A DNA stretch of 64,000 nucleotides, from assembly GCA_963734625.1 (NCBI GenBank), contig CAVTHW010000004.1, forward strand, positions 67,171-131,170, in the 5' to 3' direction. The DNA is from CAVTHW01 sp963734625. GTDB taxonomy: Bacteria > Acidobacteriota > Terriglobia > Bryobacterales > Bryobacteraceae. Shown here in pieces: positions 42,721-51,912 of this stretch. Positions within the stretch are counted from its first letter, which is position 1; the number at the start of each line of letters is the position of its first letter. Position numbers and translations under genes: made by a program. The notes beneath the pieces are model-generated. The model saw only the letters and a list, made by a program, of their open reading frames with translations. It had not been told where the DNA came from and made no database searches.

Positions 42721-43175
42721 AAGGACGATACCTCCTGATTCAAGCTTGTATACATGGTTTTGCCGGTGGATGCAAGTTCAGACTTTGGCCTGGGTCAGAT
42801 AGCTCTATTTGTGCGGACGTTGTTCCCGTAACACAACGAAGTGGTTTACGCGACTCCTTCCGCGACATTTTGCCTAACAATTAGGAGCGGGAGATGAAAC
42901 GGCCGATACAGGTTCTTAAGACCGCGGTTCCACTTCTTCTTGTACAACTGCTTTGCTGGAAGACCTGCTTAGGTCAGGTGGATCTGTGGTAACGGGTAAG
43001 ACTGATTGACGACGGCGATATGCCTTCCTGACTACAGGTGGCGTCACGGGTTGGGTTTGCGAGTCGAGCGGGTGCTGGGTGGCAGGGGCGATCATCGCGG
43101 GGGTTTTGGCCGCCTTGGTTTGGGGGGTATCGCCGCCTGAATCGCTACCCTTTTCCCCCCGCACAAGGTAGCGAT
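42721..43175. other. Interval without a clear gene
   Basis: Besides the 32-codon leader-like frame at 42894, I see CCTAA-CAA-TTAGG (42873-42885), a 5-bp-arm palindrome just before its ribosome site, and a run of alternative frames with no recognisable domain. The minus-strand 138-codon frame (42916-43332) has no family features and is treated as spurious. Confidence 0.4.
42894..42992 (+). CDS. 32-codon signal-peptide-like mini-ORF, possibly a truncated secreted protein
   Basis: The frame MKRPIQVLKTAVPLLLVQLL continues to a short tail (CLGQVDLW) and a TAA. The N-terminus has a basic start and a hydrophobic core like a Sec signal, with a plausible cleavage site before QVD. The ribosome site TTAGGAGCGGGAG is excellent. 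Either a small peptide or the start of a lost exported protein whose remainder is no longer readable. Confidence 0.35.
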   Translation: MKRPIQVLKTAVPLLLVQLLCWKTCLGQVDLW

Positions 43176-43493
43176 CTACACGAAGGCGGCGAACGCGCCA
43201 GGAGATCCTGGGCGATGATAGCGGCGATCCGTCCCTGTGGCCCAGACGCCGAGCGGCCGTGAGCCCACGGAAATTGTGGGTCTTCCTGCCGGTTGGCACG
43301 AGGTGAGGAAATCGGCAAGATTGTTCCGGCACTCCCGGTAGATGCCCAGGGCCTGATCGACGCGCTGCCGCGCCGCTTCCGCGGCTATGTTGTCCGATGA
43401 GGATTCTTGGGTGATCGACCGCAGTTCCCAGACTGCTGAGCGCAGTCTGTCAAATGCGGCGTCATAAGCGGCTCTCAATCCCTCGTAATCCAT
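43176..43493 (-). CDS. Small cytoplasmic protein of unknown function
   Basis: A 105-residue protein. The N-terminal ~67 residues (MDYEGLRAAYDAAFDRLRSAV, then AARQRVDQALGIYRECRNNLADFL) are strongly helical, probably a helical bundle. After that the sequence turns Gly/Arg/Pro-rich and less protein-like, so the C-terminus may be frameshifted. The start follows TCAGGAGGGATCGGGCA. No family recognised. Confidence 0.55.
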   Translation of the reverse strand: MDYEGLRAAYDAAFDRLRSAVWELRSITQESSSDNIAAEAARQRVDQALGIYRECRNNLADFLTSCQPAGRPTISVGSRPLGVWATGTDRRYHRPGSPGAFAAFV

Positions 43494-43648
43494 TGCCCGA
43501 TCCCTCCTGAAGTTCCCCACACTCTATATGACGCTCGGACTGCCGAGATGTTTCGTGGCGACTCAGCAACCAGCCTACGCCGGTGTCTTGAACCCGAAGG
43601 TGCTTATGCGCCGTCCGGAGGCTTCGTCTACTATTTGGGGGACGGGAC

Positions 43649-44314
43649 TTAGATTGCGGTCTGGGCCAGATAGGATTCGAGCATGGCCACAAGTTCGCTG
43701 GCGAAGACGGAGCGCTCGATGTGCTGCTCGCCGGGGTGGGCGGCGAAATGGTGGGTCAGGCTTTCGACCGCCTGCACGACAAAGTAGCCCGCGTGCCGGA
43801 GGTTGCCGTGGCGGACCTCGGGGTAGAGGCCTAGCAGCCCCGCCATGGTCTTGGCGGCTTCGCGTGCGGCTTGCATCAGCGCCGCGTGGACGCGCTCGGG
43901 CAGCGGGGTCTCCTCCAGCAGAATGTGCTGAAGACGGGGCCGGCCGGCGTGCGTTTCCAGCATCCCCTCCACGTAGTCCCGCAAAGCGTTGTGCAAGGAA
44001 TGACGCTCGGCCACCGTATGGCACACCCATTCGTTCAGCCGGCGAGACGTCTCTTCCAGGTGGCGCTCCAGCAAGACCACGGCGGCGGCCTCCTTGCTGG
44101 GAAAGTACTGGTAAAACGTTCCGATGGAGAGGCCCGCCCGCTCCGCGATACGGTTGGTGGTGCCGGCCGCGTAGCCGCGCTCCTCAAAAACCTGAGCAGC
44201 CGCATCCAACAGGCCCTCCAGGGTGCCCTTGGAACGCTTCTGAATGGGCTTCTTTCTTGGGTCCAAACGCTTCTTCTGGGCGGCGGGCCTCAGGGCTGAA
44301 ACGCGAGTTGTCAC
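43649..44314 (-). CDS. TetR/AcrR-family transcriptional regulator
   Basis: A 221-residue repressor-type protein. The HTH is LLDAAAQVFEERGYAAGTTNRIAERAGLSIGTFYQYFPSKEAA (the classical GT...Y.YF..K end). It has a basic N-terminal extension of ~28 residues. The ligand domain is helical, with unknown ligand. The start is GTG at 44314. It is divergent from the P-type ATPase, with only 30 bases between the starts, so it probably controls both. Confidence 0.9.
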   Translation of the reverse strand: MTTRVSALRPAAQKKRLDPRKKPIQKRSKGTLEGLLDAAAQVFEERGYAAGTTNRIAERAGLSIGTFYQYFPSKEAAAVVLLERHLEETSRRLNEWVCHTVAERHSLHNALRDYVEGMLETHAGRPRLQHILLEETPLPERVHAALMQAAREAAKTMAGLLGLYPEVRHGNLRHAGYFVVQAVESLTHHFAAHPGEQHIERSVFASELVAMLESYLAQTAI

Positions 44315-44318
44315 AAAC

Positions 44319-44332
44319 TGAGCAATAGCTCA
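44319..44332. promoter_or_regulatory. Candidate TetR operator
   Basis: TGAGC-AATA-GCTCA is a perfect inverted repeat (5-bp arms, 4-base spacer) lying entirely inside the 30-base gap between the divergent regulator and ATPase. Binding there would block both promoters. Confidence 0.5.
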
Positions 44333-44344
44333 CGATAGACTCAG

Positions 44345-46918
44345 ATGTCAACCTCTTCGGAAAGCCCCGAGAAGTTCTCCGGCCTGAGCCAGGCGGAGGC
44401 CAGCGCCCGCCTGGAGCGCGACGGCGCGAATGAACTCCCCACGCAGAAGAAGCGCGGGCTGCTGCCGATCGCGGTGGAGGTGGTGCGGGAACCGATGTTC
44501 CTGATGTTGGTGGCCGCGGGCGCCTTGTATTTCTTCATGGGAGAACCTGTCGACGCGCTGATGCTGCTGGGCTTCGTGTTCGTGGTTCTGGCCATCACAG
44601 TGGTGCAGGAACGCCGGACCGAGCGGGCGCTGGACGCGTTGCGCGACCTTTCGAGCCCGCGCGCCCTGGTTATCCGCGACGGAGAACACCGGCGCATCCC
44701 GGGCCGGGAGGTGGTGCGCGGCGACATCCTGGTTTTGTCCGAGGGGGATCGCGTGCCGGCGGACGCAATCCTGAGGCAGGGAATGAGCCTGTCCGTGGAT
44801 GAGTCGCTGCTCACGGGTGAATCGGTGCCGGTCCGCAAGGCCGCTTCGGCGAGCGCCGCGCAACTGGACCGGCCGGGAGGCGACGACACGTTCTCGGTCT
44901 TTTCGGGAACGCTGGTGACGGCCGGGCAGGGTACCGCCGAAGTCCTGAGCACGGGATTCTCCACCGAACTGGGGCGAATCGGCAAGGCCTTGGCGCAGGT
45001 TGAGCCAGAGGCCACACCCCTACAGAAGGAGACGTCGCGCCTGGTGCGGGTCTGCGCCATGGTGGGACTGTCGGCCTGCGTACTGGTGGTGGTGATCTAC
45101 AGCCTGACGCGCGGCGGCGGCGCGAGTGTCTGGAAAGAGGGACTGCTGGCCGGCATTGCCATGGCCATGGCCACGCTGCCCGAGGAATTCCCGGTGGTGC
45201 TGACGGTCTTCCTGGCCCTGGGAGCCTGGCGCATCTCGCGGAGCCGGGTGCTGACGCGGCGCATGCCGGCGGTCGAGACGCTGGGCGCGGCAACGGTCTT
45301 GTGCGTGGACAAGACGGGCACGCTCACGCTCAACCAGATGAAGGTGAAGCGGGTGTCGATCTCCGGGCGCGCGGCGGACCCCGCCGGATCGGACGAACCC
45401 CTGGCGCCGGAGTTCCTGGCCCTTTTGAAGTGCGCGGTGCTGGCGAGCAAGCCCGATCCGTTCGACCCGATGGAAAAGGCCATTCACGCGGCCGGGGGGA
45501 GTTCGGGTCCAGGGTGGGCGATGGTGAAGGAATACCCGCTGAGCCCGGGACTGCTCGCGGTGAGCCAGGTCTGGAGGCAAGAGGGGAGCAGCGAATTGTT
45601 GGCCGCTTCCAAAGGGGCTCCCGAGGCGATCGCCAAGTTATGCCGCATGACGGACGAGCGGCGGGAGGCGCTGACCGTGGAGGTGGCGGGGCTGGCCTCC
45701 GAAGGCCTGCGAGTCCTCGGAGTGGCGAGCAGGCGGATGCGCGAAGAGGACCTGCCCGGCGAGCATCAAGCCCTGGAACTGGAGTTTCTTGGACTCATCG
45801 GATTGGAGGACCCGCTCCGGCCAACGGTCCCCGCGGCGGTAGCCGAATGCCGGACCGCGGGCATCCGAGTGGTGATGATCACGGGCGATTACCCATTGAC
45901 GGCCCTCAGCATCGCGCGGCAGGCCGGCCTGGGAGGATGCGAGACCGCGATCACCGGACCCGAACTGGAGGGAATGCCGGACGACGAACTCTCGCGGCGA
46001 ATCAAGGACGCCACCATCTTTGCCCGCGTCGTGCCCGAGCAGAAGCTGCGGATAGTCAATGCGCTCAAGGCCAACGGCGAAATCGTGGCGATGACGGGAG
46101 ATGGCGTCAACGATGCGCCGGCGCTGAAGGCGGCGCACATTGGCATCGCTATGGGCGGGCGCGGTACGGATGTGGCCCGCGAGGCGGGTTCGCTGGTACT
46201 GCTTGACGACGACTTCTCGTCGATTGTCGCCGCGGTGAGATTGGGCCGGCGCATCTTCGACAACATCAAGAAGGCGATTGCCTTCATTTTCGCGGTTCAC
46301 GTGCCCATCGCGGGGCTGTCGATGGTGCCGGTCTTCTTTCCGTCGTGGCCGCTGCTGCTGCTTCCCGTGCATATCGTTTTCCTTGAGCTGGTGATCGACC
46401 CGTCCTGCACCTTGATCTTCGAAGGAGAGCAGGCGGAGGCCGATGTGATGAAGCGGCCGCCGCGCAATCCCGCCGAGCGGCTGTTCTCGCTCCGGACCAT
46501 CGGGTTCGCGGTGGCCCAGGGACTCAGCGTGCTGGCCTTGTGCGTGGGGGTGTTCATGTGGTCGCGCCTGGGCCATGGGCCGGACGCAGCACGCGCGCTG
46601 ACGTTCACAACGCTGGTGGCCGCCTTCCTCGCGATCATCCTGGTCAACCGGAGCTGGAGCCGCACCATCCTGGGCAGCCTGCGTATGCCGAACGGAGCCC
46701 TGTGGTGGGTGCTGGGCGGGACGGCCGTGCTCCTGGCCGTCGTGCTGGCGGTCCCTTTTGCTCAACGGTTGTTCCATTTCGCGCCGCTCCACGCCCGTGA
46801 CCTGGGGCTTAGCATCGCGGCCGGGATGGCGTGCGTGATGTGGTTTGATTTGCTGAAACTGGCCGGATGGCTCGCACCGGCCCAAACGCCTAATTCCACG
46901 ACGGAGAGGAACTCATGA
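44345..46918 (+). CDS. P-type cation-transporting ATPase (P2-like)
   Basis: The 857-residue ion pump carries the cation-ATPase N-terminal domain (LSQAEASARLERDGANELP). TGES is at 157-160, the phosphorylation motif DKTGTLT has Asp322, and the hinge is MTGDGVNDAPALKAAHIGIAMG. The membrane motif is PEEFP at 279-283 (PEGLP in Ca2+-ATPases). There is no heavy-metal-binding domain and no CPx motif, so the cargo is probably Ca2+ or another alkaline-earth or monovalent ion, not Cu+ or Zn2+. About ten membrane helices. Its TGA overlaps the ATG of the zinc-ribbon protein. TetR-controlled. Confidence 0.93.
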   Translation: MSTSSESPEKFSGLSQAEASARLERDGANELPTQKKRGLLPIAVEVVREPMFLMLVAAGALYFFMGEPVDALMLLGFVFVVLAITVVQERRTERALDALRDLSSPRALVIRDGEHRRIPGREVVRGDILVLSEGDRVPADAILRQGMSLSVDESLLTGESVPVRKAASASAAQLDRPGGDDTFSVFSGTLVTAGQGTAEVLSTGFSTELGRIGKALAQVEPEATPLQKETSRLVRVCAMVGLSACVLVVVIYSLTRGGGASVWKEGLLAGIAMAMATLPEEFPVVLTVFLALGAWRISRSRVLTRRMPAVETLGAATVLCVDKTGTLTLNQMKVKRVSISGRAADPAGSDEPLAPEFLALLKCAVLASKPDPFDPMEKAIHAAGGSSGPGWAMVKEYPLSPGLLAVSQVWRQEGSSELLAASKGAPEAIAKLCRMTDERREALTVEVAGLASEGLRVLGVASRRMREEDLPGEHQALELEFLGLIGLEDPLRPTVPAAVAECRTAGIRVVMITGDYPLTALSIARQAGLGGCETAITGPELEGMPDDELSRRIKDATIFARVVPEQKLRIVNALKANGEIVAMTGDGVNDAPALKAAHIGIAMGGRGTDVAREAGSLVLLDDDFSSIVAAVRLGRRIFDNIKKAIAFIFAVHVPIAGLSMVPVFFPSWPLLLLPVHIVFLELVIDPSCTLIFEGEQAEADVMKRPPRNPAERLFSLRTIGFAVAQGLSVLALCVGVFMWSRLGHGPDAARALTFTTLVAAFLAIILVNRSWSRTILGSLRMPNGALWWVLGGTAVLLAVVLAVPFAQRLFHFAPLHARDLGLSIAAGMACVMWFDLLKLAGWLAPAQTPNSTTERNS

Positions 46919-47187
46919 AATCTCCTACTTGTGCCAGCGTTGAGCTGGTAATGCCGGAGAGATCCGGCGTCGAGATCGATTACTGCCCCACCTGCCGCGG
47001 AGTCTGGCTGGACCGCGGGGAACTTGACAAGATCATCGAGCGATCGCTCGCGCCGTCGCAGCAGGCCCCTCCTCCCGCCCGGTACGAGGCCCCCCGCGGG
47101 TACGAGGGAGACCACCATCACGACAAGCACGGCCAGTACGGCAGCCAGGGCAAACGGCGGGGATGGTTAGGAGAGATGTTCGACTAG
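46915..47187 (+). CDS. TFIIB-type zinc-ribbon small protein with an altered first zinc knuckle
   Basis: A 90-residue protein of the zf-TFIIB group: GVEIDYCPTCRGVWLDRGELDKIIER is the family core. The first knuckle, normally CPxC at the N-terminus, here reads SPTC, so one of four zinc-ligand cysteines is a serine. A His-rich tail (GDHHHDKHG) follows and could supply ligands. Translationally coupled to the ATPase gene (ATGA). Role unknown. Confidence 0.8.
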   Translation: MKSPTCASVELVMPERSGVEIDYCPTCRGVWLDRGELDKIIERSLAPSQQAPPPARYEAPRGYEGDHHHDKHGQYGSQGKRRGWLGEMFD

Positions 47188-47188
47188 A

Positions 47189-48427
47189 TTACGGCTCCCT
47201 CTTTCGCGGGCGCTTGCCAGGCAGGCTGGCGGGGTTCTCCTGGACGCGCTCGCGGAAGGCGCCTTTCAGCCCCGCCGCCAACGAAACAGCCGATTCGCCA
47301 TAGCGGTCGCGAAGTTTGTCCGCTGCCGCCAGCGCCTTGTGCCAGCGCTGACCCTCGTCGGGATAAGGCAGAGTGGCCTGACCCGCCGCGGCTTCCAGAC
47401 TGGAGGCCTGAACGCCCAGCAGCCGCACCGGCTTGCCGTTCCAATTCTTCTGGAAAAGGAATCGCGCTTCCGCGTGCAATGCCGTATCGAGCGACGTGGG
47501 AGCCTTGAGCGTTCGGGCGCGGGTGATGGTCGAGAAGTCCTTGTAGCGCAGCTTGAGCTGAACGGTGCGCGCCTCCAGTTCGTGCTCCCGCAATCGCCGC
47601 CCCACCATCTCGGCGAGTTTAGCCAGGGTGGCGTCCAGCCGCGCGCGGTCCGTGGTGTCGTCGTCGAAGGTGTGTTCGTGACTTATGGACTTTGGCACGT
47701 CGTCTTCGCCAATCGCGCCCTCGAACCAGGCCCCCGCGTCCTCGCCCCGCGCTTTTCCCGCCAGCGCCGGCCCCCACTTCCCGAAGCGCTCCGTCAGGAA
47801 AGCCGCATCGAGTCTCGCCAGGTCCCCGATTTTGCGGATGCCCAGCGCGTTCAAGTTCCTCTCGGTGACCTCGCCTACGCCCGGCATCTTGCGCACGTCG
47901 AGCGGCGCCAGCCAGCGCGCTTCGCAGCCCGGCAGCACGAAAAACACGCCGTTGGGTTTGGCCTGGTCGGAGGCCACTTTGGCGACCATGCGCGAGGCGG
48001 CGACACCTATCGAACAGTTCAATCCGGTCCCCCGCTTCACCGCCGCGTGAAGTTTATGCGCCGCCTCGAGCGGCGGGCCGTGCAGGCGTTCCGTGCCGGT
48101 CATGTCCAGGTAGGCCTCATCGATCGAGGCCATCTCCACCAGCGGAGTGAAGCTCTCGAAGACCGTGCGGACCTTGTCGGAGCACTCGCGGTAACGCTCG
48201 GGGTGGCCGTCCAGAAAGATCGCTTGCGGGCAGAGCTTGTAAGCGGATCGCAGGGGGAGCGCCGAATGCACCCCGAACTTCCGCGCCGCGTAAGAAGCCG
48301 CCGACACCACGCCGCGCTGGCCGGGCTGCCCGCCCACTACCACCGGCTTGCCCTTCAGCGACGGATCGAACAGTTCTTCCACGGACACGAAGAAGGCGTC
48401 CATGTCGACGTGAAAGACGGTGCGCAC
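47189..48427 (-). CDS. dinB: DNA polymerase IV (DinB family)
   Basis: A 412-residue Y-family translesion polymerase. Visible: FHVDMDAFFVSVE (catalytic Asp), VVVGGQPGQRGVVSAASYAARKFGVHSAL (fingers region), SIDEAYLDMTG (second acidic patch), SIGVAASRMVAKVASDQAKPNG and the HhH region PGVGEVTERNLNALGI. The C-terminal little-finger domain is complete, with a Pro/Arg-rich tail. The start is GTG at 48427. It may be DNA-damage inducible; no LexA box was identified. It converges with the zinc-ribbon gene, one base apart. Confidence 0.93.
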   Translation of the reverse strand: MRTVFHVDMDAFFVSVEELFDPSLKGKPVVVGGQPGQRGVVSAASYAARKFGVHSALPLRSAYKLCPQAIFLDGHPERYRECSDKVRTVFESFTPLVEMASIDEAYLDMTGTERLHGPPLEAAHKLHAAVKRGTGLNCSIGVAASRMVAKVASDQAKPNGVFFVLPGCEARWLAPLDVRKMPGVGEVTERNLNALGIRKIGDLARLDAAFLTERFGKWGPALAGKARGEDAGAWFEGAIGEDDVPKSISHEHTFDDDTTDRARLDATLAKLAEMVGRRLREHELEARTVQLKLRYKDFSTITRARTLKAPTSLDTALHAEARFLFQKNWNGKPVRLLGVQASSLEAAAGQATLPYPDEGQRWHKALAAADKLRDRYGESAVSLAAGLKGAFRERVQENPASLPGKRPRKREP

Positions 48428-48503
48428 GCTCTATGTTAGCTCCTGGACGAGAGAGGCGAGAGCAGTTGGCGCCAAACGGAGTCGGGCTATTACGTTAGGG
48501 TTA

Positions 48504-48851
48504 ATGGACGATCTTGAGAAAGTTCTGCCAAGCCCGGTCACGAATGCAGCCATTCGCTCGGGTCAGAAATTGGTCATTCCTTTCGAAGAGACGAAATGCG
48601 CAATTCGTGTCGCTAGTGAGCGCCTGACCGCCATACTTGGGGTAGAGGTCTTCCGCGTTCTACGCAGCGGCCTTGGCGTCCAGTTGTACAGCGGTTACGA
48701 TTTCAGTTTTGCAGGAGACTGGCCGGATTACGTACGTCTCAACAATGCGGCCGCGCTTGCTATCATTGGCAACAACAGGATCGACGAGGGCTACCGCTAC
48801 ATCTTGACGGCAACCTCCGAGGAGGAATTCAATCGACTTCCGGCTCGTTGA
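48504..48851 (+). CDS. Small protein of unknown function
   Basis: The 115-residue protein (MDDLEKVLPSPVTNAAIRSG) is placed at an ATG because the frame open since 48420 would overlap the dinB start. It is mixed alpha/beta: KLVIPFEETKCAIRVASERL, then VFRVLRSGLGVQLYSGYDF, then an acidic end. Composition is slightly less GC-rich than neighbours. No family recognised, and the ribosome site is weak. Confidence 0.45.
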   Translation: MDDLEKVLPSPVTNAAIRSGQKLVIPFEETKCAIRVASERLTAILGVEVFRVLRSGLGVQLYSGYDFSFAGDWPDYVRLNNAAALAIIGNNRIDEGYRYILTATSEEEFNRLPAR

Positions 48852-48926
48852 TTGTTGCGACTGAACGGTGACTTCGTGGCGGGTCTGTTGATCGGCGGCA
48901 AGATCAAAAGCCGCCCAAGACAGTTC

Positions 48927-49754
48927 TCACGCGAGTCTCGCGGACAGAACGCGCGGGATGCCGGCCAGATCGGGCACTATCCGCACCTCGCGCCAACGCG
49001 ATCCGAGCATGCCGCGGACGGCCTCGCTGGTCTTGAAGCCCAGTTCCACGACCAGCGCGCCGCCGGGCCGCAGTACACGCTCACTTTCGACGACCAGCCG
49101 CTCGTATATTTCCAGACCGGTCGGGCCGGCGAACAGGGCGACGTGCGGCTCAAAGTCGCGCACTTCCTTTTGCAGGCCTTGCATGTCCGATAGCGGCACG
49201 TAAGGTGGATTGGATACAACCAGGTCCACGCCCGCCGGGGCGATGGCGGAAACCAGGTCGCAGGCGACGAAATGCACCTGGGCGCCCAACTTCTTCGCGT
49301 TGCGCCGCGCGACCCTCAGCGCGGGGAGCGAGACGTCGGTAGCGCAGACCGCGGCCTGCATTTCCAGGTTCAGGGTCACGGCGATCGCGCCGGAACCACA
49401 CCCCACATCCACCACGCGATGCGCATCGCGAGCCACCTCCAGCGCGGTCTCGACGACGTGCTCGGTTTCGGGACGGGGAATCAGCACGTCGGCGTCCACG
49501 AAGAACTCGCGCCCATAGAATTCCTGCTGGCGGGTGATGTATTGGGTGGGTTTCCCCTGGACGCGCTGGTCGAGGCAGCCCTCGTAGCGCACGCGGACCA
49601 GATCGGTCAGTTCCTCTTCGGGATGGGCGTAGAGGTAAGCCCGCTCGCGGCCCAGCGCATAACCCAGCAGCACTTCGGCGGTGAGCCGGGCAACCGGAAC
49701 GCCGGCTTCCTCAAGTAGCCCGCAGCCCTGCTGGAGAGCGGTTTGAACCTTCAT
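48927..49754 (-). CDS. prmC: Peptide chain release factor N5-glutamine methyltransferase PrmC
   Basis: The 275-residue protein methylates the glutamine of the GGQ motif in release factors, adjusting termination. The N-terminal helical RF-binding domain precedes the SAM core (VVDVGCGSGAIAVTL) and the substrate motif NPPYVPL (about residue 183). It overlaps prfA by 44 bases on the same strand, so the two are co-expressed, as is usual. Confidence 0.95.
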   Translation of the reverse strand: MKVQTALQQGCGLLEEAGVPVARLTAEVLLGYALGRERAYLYAHPEEELTDLVRVRYEGCLDQRVQGKPTQYITRQQEFYGREFFVDADVLIPRPETEHVVETALEVARDAHRVVDVGCGSGAIAVTLNLEMQAAVCATDVSLPALRVARRNAKKLGAQVHFVACDLVSAIAPAGVDLVVSNPPYVPLSDMQGLQKEVRDFEPHVALFAGPTGLEIYERLVVESERVLRPGGALVVELGFKTSEAVRGMLGSRWREVRIVPDLAGIPRVLSARLA

Positions 49755-50838
49755 CGGCCGGCTCCGCCTTGGTGGGTTGATTCATCTTCTCGGTCTGGTA
49801 ATGAGTGGTCAGCGCGTCGACGATCTGGTCCAGGCGCCCTTCCATGATCATATCGAGCTGGTGCAGCGTCAAGCCGATGCGATGGTCGGTGAGGCGATTC
49901 TGCGGGAAGTTGTAGGTGCGAATCTTCTCGCTGCGGTCGCCGCTGCCGACCATGCTGCGGCGCTCAGCGCCGATCGAAGAGCGCTGCTTCTCCAACTCCA
50001 GCTCGTAGAGCCGGGAACGCAGCACGCGCAGCGCCTTGGCCCGGTTCTTGATCTGCGACTTCTCGTCCTGGCAGGAGACCACCAGATTGGTGGGCAGGTG
50101 GGTGATCCGCACCGCGGAGTAAGTCGTATTGACCGACTGGCCGCCGGGGCCGGAGGAACAGAACGTATCGATACGGATGTCCTTGGCGTCGATCTGGACC
50201 TCGACTTCGTCGGCCTCGGGAAGCACGGCCACGGTGATGGCCGAGGTATGCACGCGGCCCTGCTGCTCGGTGACCGGCACGCGCTGCACGCGGTGGACGC
50301 CGCTTTCGTACTTGAGCTTAGCGTAGACCTTCTGGCCGCTGATCAGCGCTATCACTTCCTTGGACCCGCCGATGGACGACTCGCTCACCGAGCTGATTTC
50401 CACCTTCCAGCCTTGGGTCTCGGCGTAGCGCGAATACATGCGGAAGATCTCGGCCGCGAACAGCGAAGCTTCGTCGCCGCCGGTGCCCGCGCGGATCTCG
50501 AGCACGACGTTCTTTTCGTCGTTGGGATCCCTGGGCAGCAGGAGGATCTTCAGCTCGCTCTCCATGCGCTCCAGCTCCGGCTCGAGGCGCGCCAGTTCCT
50601 CGGCCGCCATGTGGCGCAGTTCCGGGTCGGCGTCCTCGGCCATTTCGCGCGCTTCGGCCGCATGGCCGTTGAGCAGCTTCCATCCTCGGTACCGGGCTAC
50701 GATGTCGGCCAGCTCGCTGTGCGCCTTGGCGGTCTTGCGGTACCGGTCGGAATCGCTTATGACCTCGGGGTCGGCCATCTGCGCGTTGAGGGCCTCGAAC
50801 CGGGCTTCGATCTCGTCCAGCTTGGGTTGGTATTGCAT
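49711..50838 (-). CDS. prfA: Peptide chain release factor 1
   Basis: A 375-residue release factor recognising UAA/UAG. Visible: the GGQ catalytic motif in CSSGPGGQSVNTTYS, the recognition segment near HRVQRVPVTEQQGRVHTSA, and the coiled N-terminal domain. The C-terminus is extended by about 20 residues beyond the usual end because the stop lies inside prmC; this tail (KAEPADEGSNRSPAGLRAT) is not family sequence. Confidence 0.96.
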   Translation of the reverse strand: MQYQPKLDEIEARFEALNAQMADPEVISDSDRYRKTAKAHSELADIVARYRGWKLLNGHAAEAREMAEDADPELRHMAAEELARLEPELERMESELKILLLPRDPNDEKNVVLEIRAGTGGDEASLFAAEIFRMYSRYAETQGWKVEISSVSESSIGGSKEVIALISGQKVYAKLKYESGVHRVQRVPVTEQQGRVHTSAITVAVLPEADEVEVQIDAKDIRIDTFCSSGPGGQSVNTTYSAVRITHLPTNLVVSCQDEKSQIKNRAKALRVLRSRLYELELEKQRSSIGAERRSMVGSGDRSEKIRTYNFPQNRLTDHRIGLTLHQLDMIMEGRLDQIVDALTTHYQTEKMNQPTKAEPADEGSNRSPAGLRAT

Positions 50839-50848
50839 CGGGAAAAAG

Positions 50849-51826
50849 TCAGGCTACCACGAGTTCGCCGCCCTGCGCCCTTTCCAACTCCATGGCGCCT
50901 TCCAGGGCGTGGATGGCCACCGCCAACTGGTCGTCGGCGGGCGGCTGGGTCGTGATGCGTTGGAGCCAAAGGCCGGGCGTGGAGAGGAAAGCCAGCAGCG
51001 AGCCGCGGTGCTTGGCGGCGTATCGGATCAGCTCGTAACTGACGCCGGAAATCAAAGGCAGCAGGGCGATGCGCCACAGAAACTTGGCCACAAAACCGTC
51101 GAAGGGGATAAGCGCGTACACGCCGATGGCAATCACCATCACCACCAGCATGAAACTGGTGCCGCAGCGCGGGTGAAAAGTGGTGAAGGTTCGGGCGTTC
51201 TCCACCGAAAGCGGCTTCCCGGATTCGTAGTTGAACACCACTTTGTGTTCGGCGCCGTGATACTCGAAGACGCGGCGGATGTCCTTCCAGCGCGAGATTC
51301 CGTAGAGAAAGGCGATGAAGATAAGGATCCGGATGACGCCGTCGGTGAGGTTGAAAGCGATGCGCGCCTGCAAGGCCGGGTAGATCCTTCCGAGCAGCGT
51401 GGCCAGGTATAGCGGGACGAACTTGTAAAGGAAAATGAAAAAGGCGAGCGAGAGAATCAGGTTCACCGCCATCACGGTGGGCGAGATCTGCGGCGCCGGC
51501 TTCCCGGCACCCTCCTCGTCCAGTGACGTATTGGAGGAAAACATCAAGGCCTTAATGCCGAGATACATCGCCTGTCCCAGCGTGCCTACTCCGCGAAAAA
51601 CGGGGACCTTAAAAATCGGGTACTTGTCCCCGACCCGAGAAACGGGCATCTGATCGGTGACGATTTCCCCGTTCGTCCGCCGCACGGCGACACAGTAGCT
51701 GTGGGGCGCGCGCATCATGACGCCCTCGACGACCGCCTGCCCGCCAACGAGAGTCTCCTCATTGCTTTCGAGCAACGGTAACAACTGGATACGCGCAGCC
51801 AAGCGCAGAAAACGCCGGATGGACAA
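50849..51826 (-). CDS. DUF1385-family membrane protein
   Basis: The 325-residue protein matches DUF1385: GGQAVVEGVMMRAPHSYCVAVRR near the N-terminus, four to five membrane helices, and FEYHGAEHKVVFNYESGKPLSVENARTFTTFHPRCGTSFM, which holds the conserved H and C positions. Function unknown; the order DUF1385-prfA-prmC is widely conserved among bacteria. Separated from prfA by 10 bases. Confidence 0.9.
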   Translation of the reverse strand: MSIRRFLRLAARIQLLPLLESNEETLVGGQAVVEGVMMRAPHSYCVAVRRTNGEIVTDQMPVSRVGDKYPIFKVPVFRGVGTLGQAMYLGIKALMFSSNTSLDEEGAGKPAPQISPTVMAVNLILSLAFFIFLYKFVPLYLATLLGRIYPALQARIAFNLTDGVIRILIFIAFLYGISRWKDIRRVFEYHGAEHKVVFNYESGKPLSVENARTFTTFHPRCGTSFMLVVMVIAIGVYALIPFDGFVAKFLWRIALLPLISGVSYELIRYAAKHRGSLLAFLSTPGLWLQRITTQPPADDQLAVAIHALEGAMELERAQGGELVVA

Positions 51827-51912
51827 GGGTGAGCCAGCTCCTATAGTCAGTATAGCGGAGCCCGCCCGCGCTCTGCCGGCTACCGGATTACACTATTTCC
51901 AGGGGTTCCCTA

